From: Olsenella_K sp036454645
GTDB taxonomy: Bacteria > Actinomycetota > Coriobacteriia > Coriobacteriales > Atopobiaceae
Assembly: GCA_036454645.1 (NCBI GenBank)
Contig: JAZHSQ010000023.1
Coordinates: forward strand, 1 to 39,593
DNA length: 39,593 nucleotides
Direction: 5' to 3'
Positions 25,583 to 35,237 of the stretch are shown here, one piece after another. A program made the position numbers and the translations under genes. The notes beneath the pieces were generated by a model. The model searched no databases, had not been told where the DNA came from, and saw only the letters and a program-made list of their open reading frames with translations. The number at the start of each line of letters is the position of its first letter. Positions within the stretch are counted from its first letter, which is position 1.

Positions 25583-26635
25583 ATGAACTACCAGAAGCAC
25601 GTTCTCGCGACTGACATGGTCAAGTGCTATGCCGTCTGCATGTTCGACGGCGCCGACGCCAACGGCTTCGTCGTCGCGACGGAGAAGGAAGGGCCGATGC
25701 GCCGCTTCACCCTCGACGGCAAGGTCATCGAGGACGTCAACGAGGGCCCCGGCGGCGTCATGACCGTCACCCAGGCCCCCGGCAGGGGCGACCAGCTGAT
25801 GGCCACCTACAAGTTCTTCTCGCCCAACTTCGGCGCGGACGACGCCAAGATCGTCACCTGGACCCGCCAGGCGGACGGCACCTGGAAGATGTCGGTCGTA
25901 TGCGACCTCCCCTACGTGCACCGCTTCGGCGTCCTCAAGGGCGCCGACGGCCAGGACTGGCTCATCGCCTGCACGATCAAGAGCGAGTGCCGCCAGTTCA
26001 AGAACGACTGGCGCGATCCCGGCGCGGTCTACGTCGCGCCGCTCGACGGCGACCTCGAGCGCTATGACGAGGACCACCAGCTGAAGCTCACGAAGATCGC
26101 GAACTACCAGCTCCAGAACCATGGCTTCTACATGGCCCCGGACAGGAGCTTCGCCCTCGTGGGCACCGCGGCCGGCGTCTTCCGCTACACGGCGCCCGCC
26201 ACGCGCGACGGCGAGTGGGACGTCCGCTGCCTGCTCGTGCAGCCCACGAGCGACATGTGCCTCGCGGACCTCGACGGCGACGGCAAGGACGAGGTCGTGA
26301 CCATCTCCACCTTCCATGGCGACACGCTCTCCGTGTGGCACGCCACCGAGAACGAGGACAGCTACGAGAAGGTCTGGGAGGACCCGGAGAAGCGCCCGTT
26401 CCTGCACGCCATCTGGTCGGGCACCCTCGCCGGCAAGCCCGCGGCGGTGCTCGGCAACCGCAAGGGCGGCCGTGACCTCCTGCGCCTCGGCTACGAGGAC
26501 GGCGCCTACGCCGTGGAGATCATCGACCACGACTGCGGCCCCGCCAACTGCTGGGTCTTCAACGACGGCCAGGACCACATCATCTCGGCCAACCGCGAGA
26601 CCAACGAGGTCGCCCTCTACGACGCGACCGCCTAG
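25583..26635 (+). CDS. Unknown beta-propeller-like protein within the ula operon
   Basis: I do not recognise this 350-residue soluble protein. It has no signal peptide or membrane segment. It is strand-rich with repeated blade-like units, aromatic/Gly turns and an FG-GAP/EF-hand-like loop DLDGDGKDE at residues 229-237, which could bind calcium. Blade-like phrases such as GVFRYTAP, LSVWHAT and HIISANRETNEVALYDA suggest a six- or seven-bladed propeller. It lies between ulaB (44 bases upstream) and ulaG, in the same direction, with an AGAGGTGAG site. By context it should act on or sense a cytosolic ascorbate derivative, for example as a lactonase-like or isomerase-like enzyme or a binding protein, but that is inference. 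Confidence 0.75.
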   Translation: MNYQKHVLATDMVKCYAVCMFDGADANGFVVATEKEGPMRRFTLDGKVIEDVNEGPGGVMTVTQAPGRGDQLMATYKFFSPNFGADDAKIVTWTRQADGTWKMSVVCDLPYVHRFGVLKGADGQDWLIACTIKSECRQFKNDWRDPGAVYVAPLDGDLERYDEDHQLKLTKIANYQLQNHGFYMAPDRSFALVGTAAGVFRYTAPATRDGEWDVRCLLVQPTSDMCLADLDGDGKDEVVTISTFHGDTLSVWHATENEDSYEKVWEDPEKRPFLHAIWSGTLAGKPAAVLGNRKGGRDLLRLGYEDGAYAVEIIDHDCGPANCWVFNDGQDHIISANRETNEVALYDATA

Positions 26636-26647
26636 TCCAGAGATCCT

Positions 26648-26673
26648 CCCGCCCCCGGTCCCCCGGGGGCGGG
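26648..26673 (+). other. Intercistronic stem-loop before ulaG
   Basis: An 11-bp perfect stem (26648-26658 against 26663-26673) with loop TCCC lies between the unknown propeller gene and ulaG. It has no U-tract. It may stabilise or separate the mRNA segments. Confidence 0.55.
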
Positions 26674-26696
26674 GTTCACTTACGAAAGGAGCTTGA

Positions 26697-27815
26697 ATGT
26701 CCGCTATTGACGAGGTAACCCGCGAGAAGTGGATCATGAACACGTTCCCCGAGTGGGGCACGTGGCTCAACGAGGACATCGAGAACGCCGTGGTCCCCGA
26801 GGGCAACGTCAAGATGTGGTGGCTCGGCTGCACCGGCATGTGGATCAAGACCCCGGGCGACGCCAACATCACCATCGACCTGTGGACCGGCAACGGCAAG
26901 CGCACCCACGGCAACGGCCTCATGAAGGTCGGCCACCAGATGGCCAACATGGCCGGCGTCCGCGCCATGCAGCCCAACCTGCGCAACATCCCCTACGTCT
27001 TCGACCCCTTCGCCTTCAAGCACGTCGACGCCGTGCTGGCCACCCACTACCACCAGGACCACATGTCCAAGGAGTGGGCCGCCCACGTGGTGAACTCCGG
27101 CATGACCACCACCGACGAGAACGGCAACGAGGTCCCCGTGCCGTTCATCGGCCCGGAGAAGTCCGCCGAGTTCTGGCGCAGCTGGGGCGTCCCCGAGGAC
27201 CGCATCAAGGTCGTCAAGCCCGGTGACAAGATCAAGATCAAGGACATGACCATCGTGGCCATGGACTCCTTCGACCGCACCTGCATCACCACCACCGACT
27301 CCACCGGCCCCGACCGCGAGGACCTCGCCGGCAAGTGCCCGACCGACATGGACGAGAAGGCCGTCAACTACCTGCTCGTCACCCCGGGCGGCAACATCTA
27401 CCACAGCGGTGACTCCCACTACTCCATCTACTTCGCCAAGCACGGCAAGGACATCATGAAGGAGTACGGCGGCGTCGATGTCTGCTTCGGCTCCTACGGC
27501 TGCAACCCGGTCGGCATCCAGGACAAGATGGAGGCCACCGACATCCTGCGCATGGCCGAGGCCCTGCAGGCCAAGGTCGTCATCCCCATCCACTGGGACG
27601 TCTGGACCAACTTCATGGCCGACCAGCGCGAGATCGAGGTCCTCTACCAGATGCGCAAGGACCGTCTCGGCTACACCTTCCATCCGTACTACTGGCAGCC
27701 TGGCGGCGACTACACGTACCCCCTCGACAAGGACAAGAAGGAGTACATGTACGACCGCGGCTTCCACGACTGCTTCGAGCACGAGCCCAACGTGCCGTTC
27801 CGCTCCGTCCTCTAG
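26697..27815 (+). CDS. ulaG: L-ascorbate 6-phosphate lactonase
   Basis: UlaG opens the lactone ring of L-ascorbate 6-phosphate to 3-keto-L-gulonate 6-phosphate in the cytoplasm, using a metal. The 372 residues (E. coli 354) show the metallo-beta-lactamase motif THYHQDH (His117, His119, Asp121, His122). Other family parts are WWLGCTGMWIKTPGDANI near the N-terminus, IYHSGDSHYS with its metal Asp, CFGSYGCNPVGIQDKM, and VIPIHWDVW. The high conservation of these parts makes the call secure. A clear AAAGGAG site precedes the ATG. It is the last gene of the ula operon before a strong terminator. The next enzyme of the pathway, UlaD, is not in the window. Confidence 0.96.
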   Translation: MSAIDEVTREKWIMNTFPEWGTWLNEDIENAVVPEGNVKMWWLGCTGMWIKTPGDANITIDLWTGNGKRTHGNGLMKVGHQMANMAGVRAMQPNLRNIPYVFDPFAFKHVDAVLATHYHQDHMSKEWAAHVVNSGMTTTDENGNEVPVPFIGPEKSAEFWRSWGVPEDRIKVVKPGDKIKIKDMTIVAMDSFDRTCITTTDSTGPDREDLAGKCPTDMDEKAVNYLLVTPGGNIYHSGDSHYSIYFAKHGKDIMKEYGGVDVCFGSYGCNPVGIQDKMEATDILRMAEALQAKVVIPIHWDVWTNFMADQREIEVLYQMRKDRLGYTFHPYYWQPGGDYTYPLDKDKKEYMYDRGFHDCFEHEPNVPFRSVL

Positions 27816-27842
27816 GACGCGGACCGTTCGGTCGCTGGTCAG

Positions 27843-27879
27843 GGGACCGGTCACGCAGCTGCGTGGCCGGTCCCTTTTT
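27843..27879 (+). terminator. Intrinsic terminator of the ula operon
   Basis: GGGACCGG (27843-27850) pairs with CCGGTCCC (27867-27874), and an inner CACGCA/TGCGTG stem brings it to about 15 bp with one G-T pair. TTTTT follows. This is the best classical terminator of the window. Confidence 0.92.
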
Positions 27880-28153
27880 CGTGGCAAAGCGCCCGGCCGC
27901 GTGCCCCACTGTGAAGGGCCGGCGACCGCCACGAGGGGCCAGCGCCCCGCCAAGGGTACGTGCTCGCGTGGGGTCCGTGTCCCGGCCAGGGGGCTGCATC
28001 CGCCGCCCGGGGGCCGCGCCGGCTCGTTCGACGATGCGCCCCCTGCGTTCGGCGGGCGGCTTCCCGCCGTTCGTGGCTTTGGGTATGCTCTCTTGCAGCG
28101 CGCTGCGTCGCGTTGCCACCTGGCGGGTGCGGACAGGATCGGATGGGTGAGAG
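27880..28153. other. Gap before the GntR-family gene
   Basis: I see no convincing gene here. It holds a small GGCGGG/CCCGCC inverted repeat (28051-28068) and a possible promoter (TTCCCG at 28061, then TATGCT at 28084-28089 with a 17-bp spacer) for the regulator that follows. Open frames here are high-GC shadows. Confidence 0.4.
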
Positions 28154-28957
28154 ATGCCAGCTGGAACAGGGTCCCTCGAGGAGGGGGAGGTGCGTCTGGC
28201 CTCCCGGCGCGCCGGCGGCGACGCCTCGGAGGAGGTCGTGGTGCTCCCCAAGGCCGAGGACGAGACGAGCCTCGAGTACGCGTACCGCGTCCTCAGGTAC
28301 AACATACTCATGTACAAGCTGCCGCCCGGGGCCCAGCTCAGGGAGGCGGTCGTCGCGCAGAAGCTCGGCCTCTCCAAGATGCCTGTGCACCAGGCCGTGG
28401 GCAGGCTGCGCGAGCAGCTGCTCGTCGACGTGGTCCCGCAGAGCGGCACGAACATCTCGCGCATCAACGTCAGCGCGATGAGGCAGGGGTCGCTCCTCAG
28501 GACCGACGTCGAGGCGCAGACCCTCTTCCGCATGGCCGGCAGGCTCCCGAGCAGCTACATAGTGCGCCTGAGCGAGTGCCTGGCGGAGCAGCGCCAGACG
28601 CTCGACGCCAAGCCCCTCGACATCTACCGGCTCGCGAGCCTCGACGACGAGTTCCATCGCATCGTCTTCGAGGGCTCGGGACTCGAGTTCACGTGGCGCA
28701 TGATACGGGCCGCGTCGACCCACTACGACCGCGTGCGCTTCATGGGCCTCGTCTACGGCTTCGACGACCCCAACACCTTCTACCACGACCACGAGGATCT
28801 CGCGAAGAGGCTCGCGTTCGGGACGCGCCTTACCAAGGACCAGCTCTACACCTTCATCTACGGGCACCTGAACCACTTCGTGGACTTTTGGGACCAGATG
28901 GTGGAGCTGCACCCGGACTTCTTCGACTTCGGGCCCGTGCCGGGCGACGCAGTCTAG
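28154..28957 (+). CDS. GntR-family regulator with FCD domain
   Basis: The 267 residues have an N-terminal GntR winged helix (YRVLRYNILMYKLPPGAQLRE then VVAQKLGLSKMPVHQAVGRL, about 37-95). An all-helical FCD sensor domain follows (DDEFHRIVFEGSG near residue 170, with the later His residues typical of its metal/ligand site). FadR-type regulators of this kind usually sense organic acids or sugar acids, fitting the sugar or sugar-acid locus that follows, which it probably controls. The ATG at 28154 has its purine stretch very close; a GTG at 28190 has a much better GAGGAGG site five bases away and would remove 12 non-conserved residues. Either start keeps the full domain. Confidence 0.87.
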   Translation: MPAGTGSLEEGEVRLASRRAGGDASEEVVVLPKAEDETSLEYAYRVLRYNILMYKLPPGAQLREAVVAQKLGLSKMPVHQAVGRLREQLLVDVVPQSGTNISRINVSAMRQGSLLRTDVEAQTLFRMAGRLPSSYIVRLSECLAEQRQTLDAKPLDIYRLASLDDEFHRIVFEGSGLEFTWRMIRAASTHYDRVRFMGLVYGFDDPNTFYHDHEDLAKRLAFGTRLTKDQLYTFIYGHLNHFVDFWDQMVELHPDFFDFGPVPGDAV

Positions 28958-29540
28958 GGGGCGGGCCGCGCGCGGGCGGCCGTCGACGCGCTCGCCCGGG
29001 CCGGCTGCGCTCCGGCGCGCCTCCGGACGCCAGCGCCCGACGCCTCGTGATGGTGCGGACGAGGCCGGCACATGCCGATCTTCTCCAATGACGCGAGTTT
29101 CGCTCGATTTGATATTCCAGATAGCTTCAAACGGCCTGAGAGATCGTTTGCAAGACTCCCGTGCGGCCTGTGGCGCCCAGAGGGGCGGCGGTGGTGCGCC
29201 AGGGCCGCCTCTCGGGTCCATGGGGGCGTAAAACCCGAGGAATACAAAGGTGTGATGTATGTCGCGCCGTTCCCCGAGCAGTTGTGCGCTCCTGCCGGAG
29301 TGGACTTGGGAAACCAAAAATATCACATGTCCAAACATGTTTGACAATTGGTTGCAAACGGAACAAATTGCGCGAAAACGTAAACCGTTTAACAGGATTT
29401 GTAACCGTTCGCGCGAATGGGCGCAAAGTGATATTTCACTTTGCCAATGACTATGAAACTATTGTCGGTGGACGGCGGGCCGGCAGGCGCGGCCCCCGCG
29501 CGTGCGTTCCGACGAGCCGCGACGGCAAGGGGACACGACC
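28958..29540. promoter_or_regulatory. AT-rich palindrome-dense control region of the second sugar locus
   Basis: The 583-bp gap has a GC-rich first part and an AT-rich second part (about 29,290-29,465). The latter contains CAAACATGTTTG (29332-29343), a perfect palindrome overlapping a consensus TTGACA -35 (29341-29346). Also present are TAAAC-C-GTTTA (29381-29391), AACCGTT at 29383 and 29403 plus an inverted copy AACGG near 29357, and a 22-bp palindrome at 29423-29444. No good -10 stands at 17 bp from the -35. I see no real gene; a 90-codon open frame at 29072-29344 lacks a ribosome site and any recognisable sequence. The GntR protein next door is the first candidate ligand-controlled regulator. 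Confidence 0.65.
29423..29444. promoter_or_regulatory. 22-bp perfect operator-like palindrome
   Basis: GCAAAGTGA (29423-29431) and TCACTTTGC (29436-29444) form a perfect 9-bp inverted repeat with a TATT spacer. It is 97 bp before the epimerase start and unlike the GC-rich terminators of this genome, so a protein-binding site is more likely than an RNA hairpin. Confidence 0.65.
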
Positions 29541-30464
29541 ATGGCCCAGGAGATCCTCCCTTCAGCGCACCTGCTCGAGATGTTCAACCCCTACATGTAC
29601 GACGAGGCGCGCATGCTCGGGGTGCTGGAAAGGACCGTCTCCCTTGGCTTCTACCGCGGCGTGGAGTTGCCCGTCTTCTTCGAGGCGGCGAACCGTGCCG
29701 CCGTGCGCGCCACCATGGAGGAAAACCACCTCTTCGGGACGACCTACGCGGGCCCCTACCTCGGCGCGGAGCACCTGAGCCTGTCGGACCTCGACGCGGC
29801 CGCGCGCGGACGCGCCGTCGCCCTCGTCGCAAGCCTCGCGGACCTCGTCGCCGAGTGCGGCTACACCAACCTCTGCGTCCCCAGCGGCCCCGACCCCGGC
29901 CCCGAGAGGCGCGGCCCCGCGAAGGTGGCGCTCGCCGAGTCGATGGTCGCCCTGGCGGACCACATGGACCCCCTCGGCCTCAGGCTCACCATCGAGCCCC
30001 TGGACCGCTACGTCCACAAGCGCCAGCTCATCGGCCCCATGGAGGAGACCGTCACCTGGTTCGCGCCCGTCCGCGAGCGCTGCGCGAACGCCTACATCCA
30101 CTGGGACAGCGCGCACGAGGCGCTGGGCGGCATCGACCTCATGCGCTCCCTCGACCTCGCGTCGCCCTTCCTCGCCCAGCTTCACCTCTGCGACGCGATC
30201 CTGGACCCCGCACACCCCTGCTTCGGCGACCTCCACATGGACTGCGCCGTCGCGCCCGACTGGGAGACCGAGGGCTTCCTCACTCCCGAGGTCGGCGCCC
30301 GCATCCTCTCCAGGGCCGCCTCCTTCGCGCGACCGGCGGGGGTGAGCGCCGTGTACGCCTCCGTCGAGGTCCACGGCCACCCCGGCGACTACCTCTGGCT
30401 CATCGAGGAGCACGCCCGCGAGTTCCTGCGGCGCTGCCTCGACCTGTCGGGCGCCGCTGCCTAG
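29541..30464 (+). CDS. TIM-barrel sugar (phosphate) isomerase/epimerase
   Basis: This 307-residue protein is of the xylose-isomerase-like/AP-endonuclease-2 fold used by sugar epimerases such as L-xylulose 5-phosphate 3-epimerase (UlaE), tagatose and psicose epimerases, and IolE/IolI. Metal ligands are visible as Glu152 (TIEPLDRY), Asp189 and His192 (HWDSAHEALGG), His215 (QLHLCDA) and Glu276 (ASVEVHGHPGDY). It is clearly diverged from E. coli UlaE, so the exact sugar is open. In context with an L-xylulose-kinase-like gene and an UlaF-type epimerase, the 3-epimerase role is my first guess. I chose the ATG at 29541 with AAGGGGA upstream; an ATG 39 bases earlier lacks a site. It leads the second operon. 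Confidence 0.82.
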   Translation: MAQEILPSAHLLEMFNPYMYDEARMLGVLERTVSLGFYRGVELPVFFEAANRAAVRATMEENHLFGTTYAGPYLGAEHLSLSDLDAAARGRAVALVASLADLVAECGYTNLCVPSGPDPGPERRGPAKVALAESMVALADHMDPLGLRLTIEPLDRYVHKRQLIGPMEETVTWFAPVRERCANAYIHWDSAHEALGGIDLMRSLDLASPFLAQLHLCDAILDPAHPCFGDLHMDCAVAPDWETEGFLTPEVGARILSRAASFARPAGVSAVYASVEVHGHPGDYLWLIEEHAREFLRRCLDLSGAAA

Positions 30465-30583
30465 GCCGCGTCCCAACCGGTACCGAGGGCGCGCGTCGCC
30501 GCCCGAGGTCCTTGTCGGCAAGACGTTAGTACGGGTGACGTGCTGGTCCTCTGGGCACCCCGTCTGCAGAGAAGGGAACGTGT

Positions 30584-31630
30584 ATGGACAGGAGAACGTT
30601 TCTGACCGCCGCCGCAACCGCACCGCTGGCCCTGGGTGCCCTCGCGGGATGCACCTTCGAGAAGGTGGACCGCACGGGAGGCGGCGGGTCCGGCGCCGTG
30701 GCGTCGGGCTCCAGCAACAAGGTGACGGTCGACCCGTACGACGCGAGCAACCAGACCAAGATCGCCTACGTCGCCCACGACCTCTCCACCCCCAACAACC
30801 AGGCGTGGCTCGAGGGCATCCAGCGCGAGTGCTCCTCGTGGGGCAACATCACCATCGACTCTTTCAACGGCGAGTCCTCGGCCGAGACCCAGGTCACGCT
30901 GATGGCCGACATCATCAACCAGCAGTACAACGCCATCATCCTGCAGTGCTCCGACGGCGCGGCACTCGCCTCGTTGGTCGCCCAGGCGGAGTCCGCGGGC
31001 ATCCCCGTCATCACGCTCAACCTCGACTGCTCCTCGGACACCGTCCACAGCGCGCTCGTCATGGCCGTCGACCACGACGCCGGCCGCCTCGCCGCCGAGA
31101 AGATGGCCGAGCAGATGGGCGAGAAGGGCGGCGTCGCCATCATCCAGGGCGTGCCCGGCCTGACCCGCACCGACAACCTCGAGCGCGGCTTCCGCGACAC
31201 GATCGCCAACTACCCCGGTATCACGATCGTCGGCGCCAACAGCGCGGCCTTCGAGAAGGAGAAGGCCAGGACGGTCATGGAGGCCTTCATGCAGCAGTAC
31301 GACGGCATGACCGGCGTCTTCTGCATCAACGACGCCATGGCCGAGGGCGCGGCGCTCGCCGCGGACAACGCGGGCAAGCGCGGCAAGTACATCATCTGGG
31401 GCGCCGACGGCGAGTCCGACGCCCTCACGATGATCGAGAACGGCCAGATGAGCGGCACGATCTACACCAACAGCTGGGACGAGGGCTCCACCGCCGCCAA
31501 GATCGCCCTGCTCATGATCGGCTCCGAGTACAACTACACGGTGCTCTCCAAGACCCCGCAGGTCGTCATGGAGCCGATCGTCGTCACCGCCGAGACCGTG
31601 GGGAGCATCTCGCAGGAGGACCGCTGGTAG
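30584..31630 (+). CDS. Sugar ABC transporter substrate-binding lipoprotein
   Basis: This 348-residue periplasmic-binding-protein type I (RbsB-like) captures a sugar outside the membrane. The N-terminus combines a twin-arginine-like RRTFL motif with a lipobox LAGC (Cys23), so it is probably a Tat-exported lipoprotein. A Gly/Ser-rich linker (about 31-45) follows. The mature part has the RbsB-type phrases AYVAHDLSTPNNQAWLEGI, NAIILQCSDGAALASLVAQA, VFCINDAMAEGA and ADGESDALTMIENGQM. An AGAGAAGGGAA site precedes the ATG. It is followed by two permeases and a double ATPase, giving a complete ribose-type (CUT2) importer. The ligand cannot be read; context suggests a pentulose, sugar acid or lactone. 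Confidence 0.92.
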   Translation: MDRRTFLTAAATAPLALGALAGCTFEKVDRTGGGGSGAVASGSSNKVTVDPYDASNQTKIAYVAHDLSTPNNQAWLEGIQRECSSWGNITIDSFNGESSAETQVTLMADIINQQYNAIILQCSDGAALASLVAQAESAGIPVITLNLDCSSDTVHSALVMAVDHDAGRLAAEKMAEQMGEKGGVAIIQGVPGLTRTDNLERGFRDTIANYPGITIVGANSAAFEKEKARTVMEAFMQQYDGMTGVFCINDAMAEGAALAADNAGKRGKYIIWGADGESDALTMIENGQMSGTIYTNSWDEGSTAAKIALLMIGSEYNYTVLSKTPQVVMEPIVVTAETVGSISQEDRW

Positions 31631-31666
31631 GGCCTGGGCACTCGGTCGACAAGAGAGGAGCAAGGG

Positions 31667-32700
31667 ATGAAACAAGCAACGCTCAGGCGCCTGATCTCCA
31701 TAGGCATGCTCTTGGTGCTGATCGTGCTCTTCACGATCCTCGGTGGCATGTCCTTCCTGAACCCGACGAACCTCGTCAACATCCTTCGCGACGCCTCGGT
31801 CGTCGCGATCGTCGGCGTCGGCGTGACCTACGTGATCATCACGTCCGGCATCGACCTCTCGACGGGCGCCATCATGGCCGTGGTCGGCATGGTGATGGCG
31901 AACGTCTACGCCTACACGCTCTGGCCCATCCCGGTGATGTTGCTCATCGGCATCGCGGTGGGCGTCGTCTGCGGGCTCATCAACGGCCTCATCGTGGGCA
32001 AGCTCCACGTCCCGGAGTTCATCGCGACCCTGGCGACGATGAGCATCTACCGCTCGTTCACCTACATCATCGCCGTCCGCGACGCCAACGGCGTCATCCA
32101 GAGCCAGCCGATGGTGGTGCGCGACTTCACGGTCTATGGCGGCGCCATGTGGCTCGGCGGCGTCATCGGCCCCTTCTACATCGTGACCTCGTGCGCCCTC
32201 GTGTTCATCATCGTCGGCCAGATCGTGCTCAAGCTCACGCACTTCGGCACCGACCTCTACTCCGTGGGCGCGAGCAAGAAGGCGGCGACGCTCTCGGGCA
32301 TCAGCATCTCCAAGACGCAGATCGTCGCGTACGTGATCGTGGGCTTCTGCGCCGCGATCGGCTCGATCTTCACCATCGCGCGCCTCCAGTCCGCGACGAC
32401 CTCCATCGGCCTCGGCTTCGAGTTCGACCCCATCGCCGCGGCGGTCATCGGCGGCGTGTCCCTCGCGGGCGGCAGCGGTGACGTCGTCGGCATGGCGATC
32501 GGCGCGATCTTCATGGCGGCGCTCGACAACGGCGTCCTCAAGCTCGGCGTCAACACGGCCGTCCAGTACATCATCAAGGGCGCCGTCATCATCGCCGTCG
32601 TCATCTTCGACGCCGTCTACAAGAAGCTCATGGACAAGCGCGCGAAGGCGCGCGGCGCCGGGGTGGCCCCGGCGGTCGAGACGGAGAAAGGGGTGGCGGC

Positions 32701-32704
<4 letters not shown>
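31667..32704 (+). CDS. Sugar ABC transporter permease (RbsC type), first
   Basis: This 345-residue membrane component belongs to a CUT2-type importer. It shows eight to ten hydrophobic segments and the family marks GVTYVIITSGIDLSTGAIMA, the loop GLINGLIVGKLHVPEFIATLATM, and YSVGASKKAATLSGI, followed by AAAVIGGVSLAGGSGDV. The ATG follows AGAGGAG, 36 bases after the binding-protein gene. Its end overlaps the ATPase start by four bases (ATGA), so the two are translationally coupled. The presence of two different permease genes around one ATPase implies a heterodimeric channel, in contrast to RbsC homodimers. Confidence 0.93.
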
Positions 32705-34223
<1,519 letters not shown>

Positions 34224-34227
<4 letters not shown>

Positions 34228-35237
34228 GGGGGAAGTTCAGTTTCAACACCTACAGCAAGCCCATCATTCTCATAGCGTTCATCGTCGTGCTGTGGCTCCT
34301 CGCGGGCTCCAACTTCATGAACGTCTCCAACATCGGCTCGGTCCTCAACTCCGTGTCCGTCATCGGCATCATGGTCTGCGGCACGATCTTCGTCTTCCTG
34401 ATCGGCGGCATCGACCTCTCGATCGGCGCCCTGCTCGGCCTCACCGGCGTCGTCTGCGTCGAGGTCATCAACGGCCTGGGCGCCACGCCGGGCAGCGTGG
34501 TCCTCGGCATCCTGGCGGCGGTCGCCGTCGGCGCGCTCGCGGGCCTCTTCCACGGCTTCATCGTCACCACCTTCGACATCCCGGCGTTCCTCGTGACGTT
34601 CGCGACGCAGACCGCGTTCACCGGCCTCTCGATGGTCATCACCGGCAACAAGATCGTCAGCTGCACCCAGCCGGCGCTGTTCACCGGCATCGCCGCCACG
34701 AAGATCCTAATGCTGCCCCTGCCCATCTACTTCATGCTCCTGATGGCGCTCGCCAGCTGGTTCGTGCTGCGCAGGACCGTCTTCGGGCGCCAGGTCTACG
34801 CCGTCGGCGGCAACCCCACCGCGGCCGAGATCTCGGGCATCAACGTCAAGGGCCGCTCCATCGCCTGCTACGTGCTCTCCGGCGTGGCGGCCGCCATCGG
34901 CGGCGTGGTGCTCGCCTCGATGAACCAGCAGGGCATGGCCTCGCAGGGCGCCGACTACGTGAACTCGGTCATCACCGCCGGCGTCATCGGCGGCGTGAGC
35001 CTGCTCGGCGGCGAGGGCACCGTGCCCGGCGCCATGTACGGCACCGTGCTCATGGGCCTGCTCACCAACGGCCTCAACCTGATGGGCGTAGACTCCACTC
35101 AGGCCGGCCTCGTGACCGGCGTCGTGACGGTCGCCGCCGTGGCGATCGACGCGGCCCAGCACCTGGACCAGTCCAAGAGGAAGGCGGGAGGCCTCTTTCC
35201 CGGCCTCCAGAAGAGAAAGGACGTGACGGCATCATGA
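34224..35237 (+). CDS. Sugar ABC transporter permease (RbsC type), second
   Basis: This 337-residue permease has GTIFVFLIGGIDLSIGALLGL, GLFHGFIVTTFDIPAFLVTF and YAVGGNPTAAEISGINVKG, followed by ITAGVIGGVSLLGGEGTV, the same landmarks as the first permease but clearly different in sequence. It has about nine hydrophobic segments. The two genes flank the ATPase, pointing to a heteromeric channel. Its ATG overlaps the ATPase stop by four bases, and its own stop overlaps the amidohydrolase start by four bases (ATGA at 35234-35237). Transport and the first catabolic enzyme are therefore translationally linked. Confidence 0.93.

Noticed and set aside
29072..29344. Possible 90-codon small protein in the control region
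   Set aside because: No ribosome site, mixed composition across a GC-to-AT boundary, no recognisable sequence, and it overlaps regulatory palindromes.
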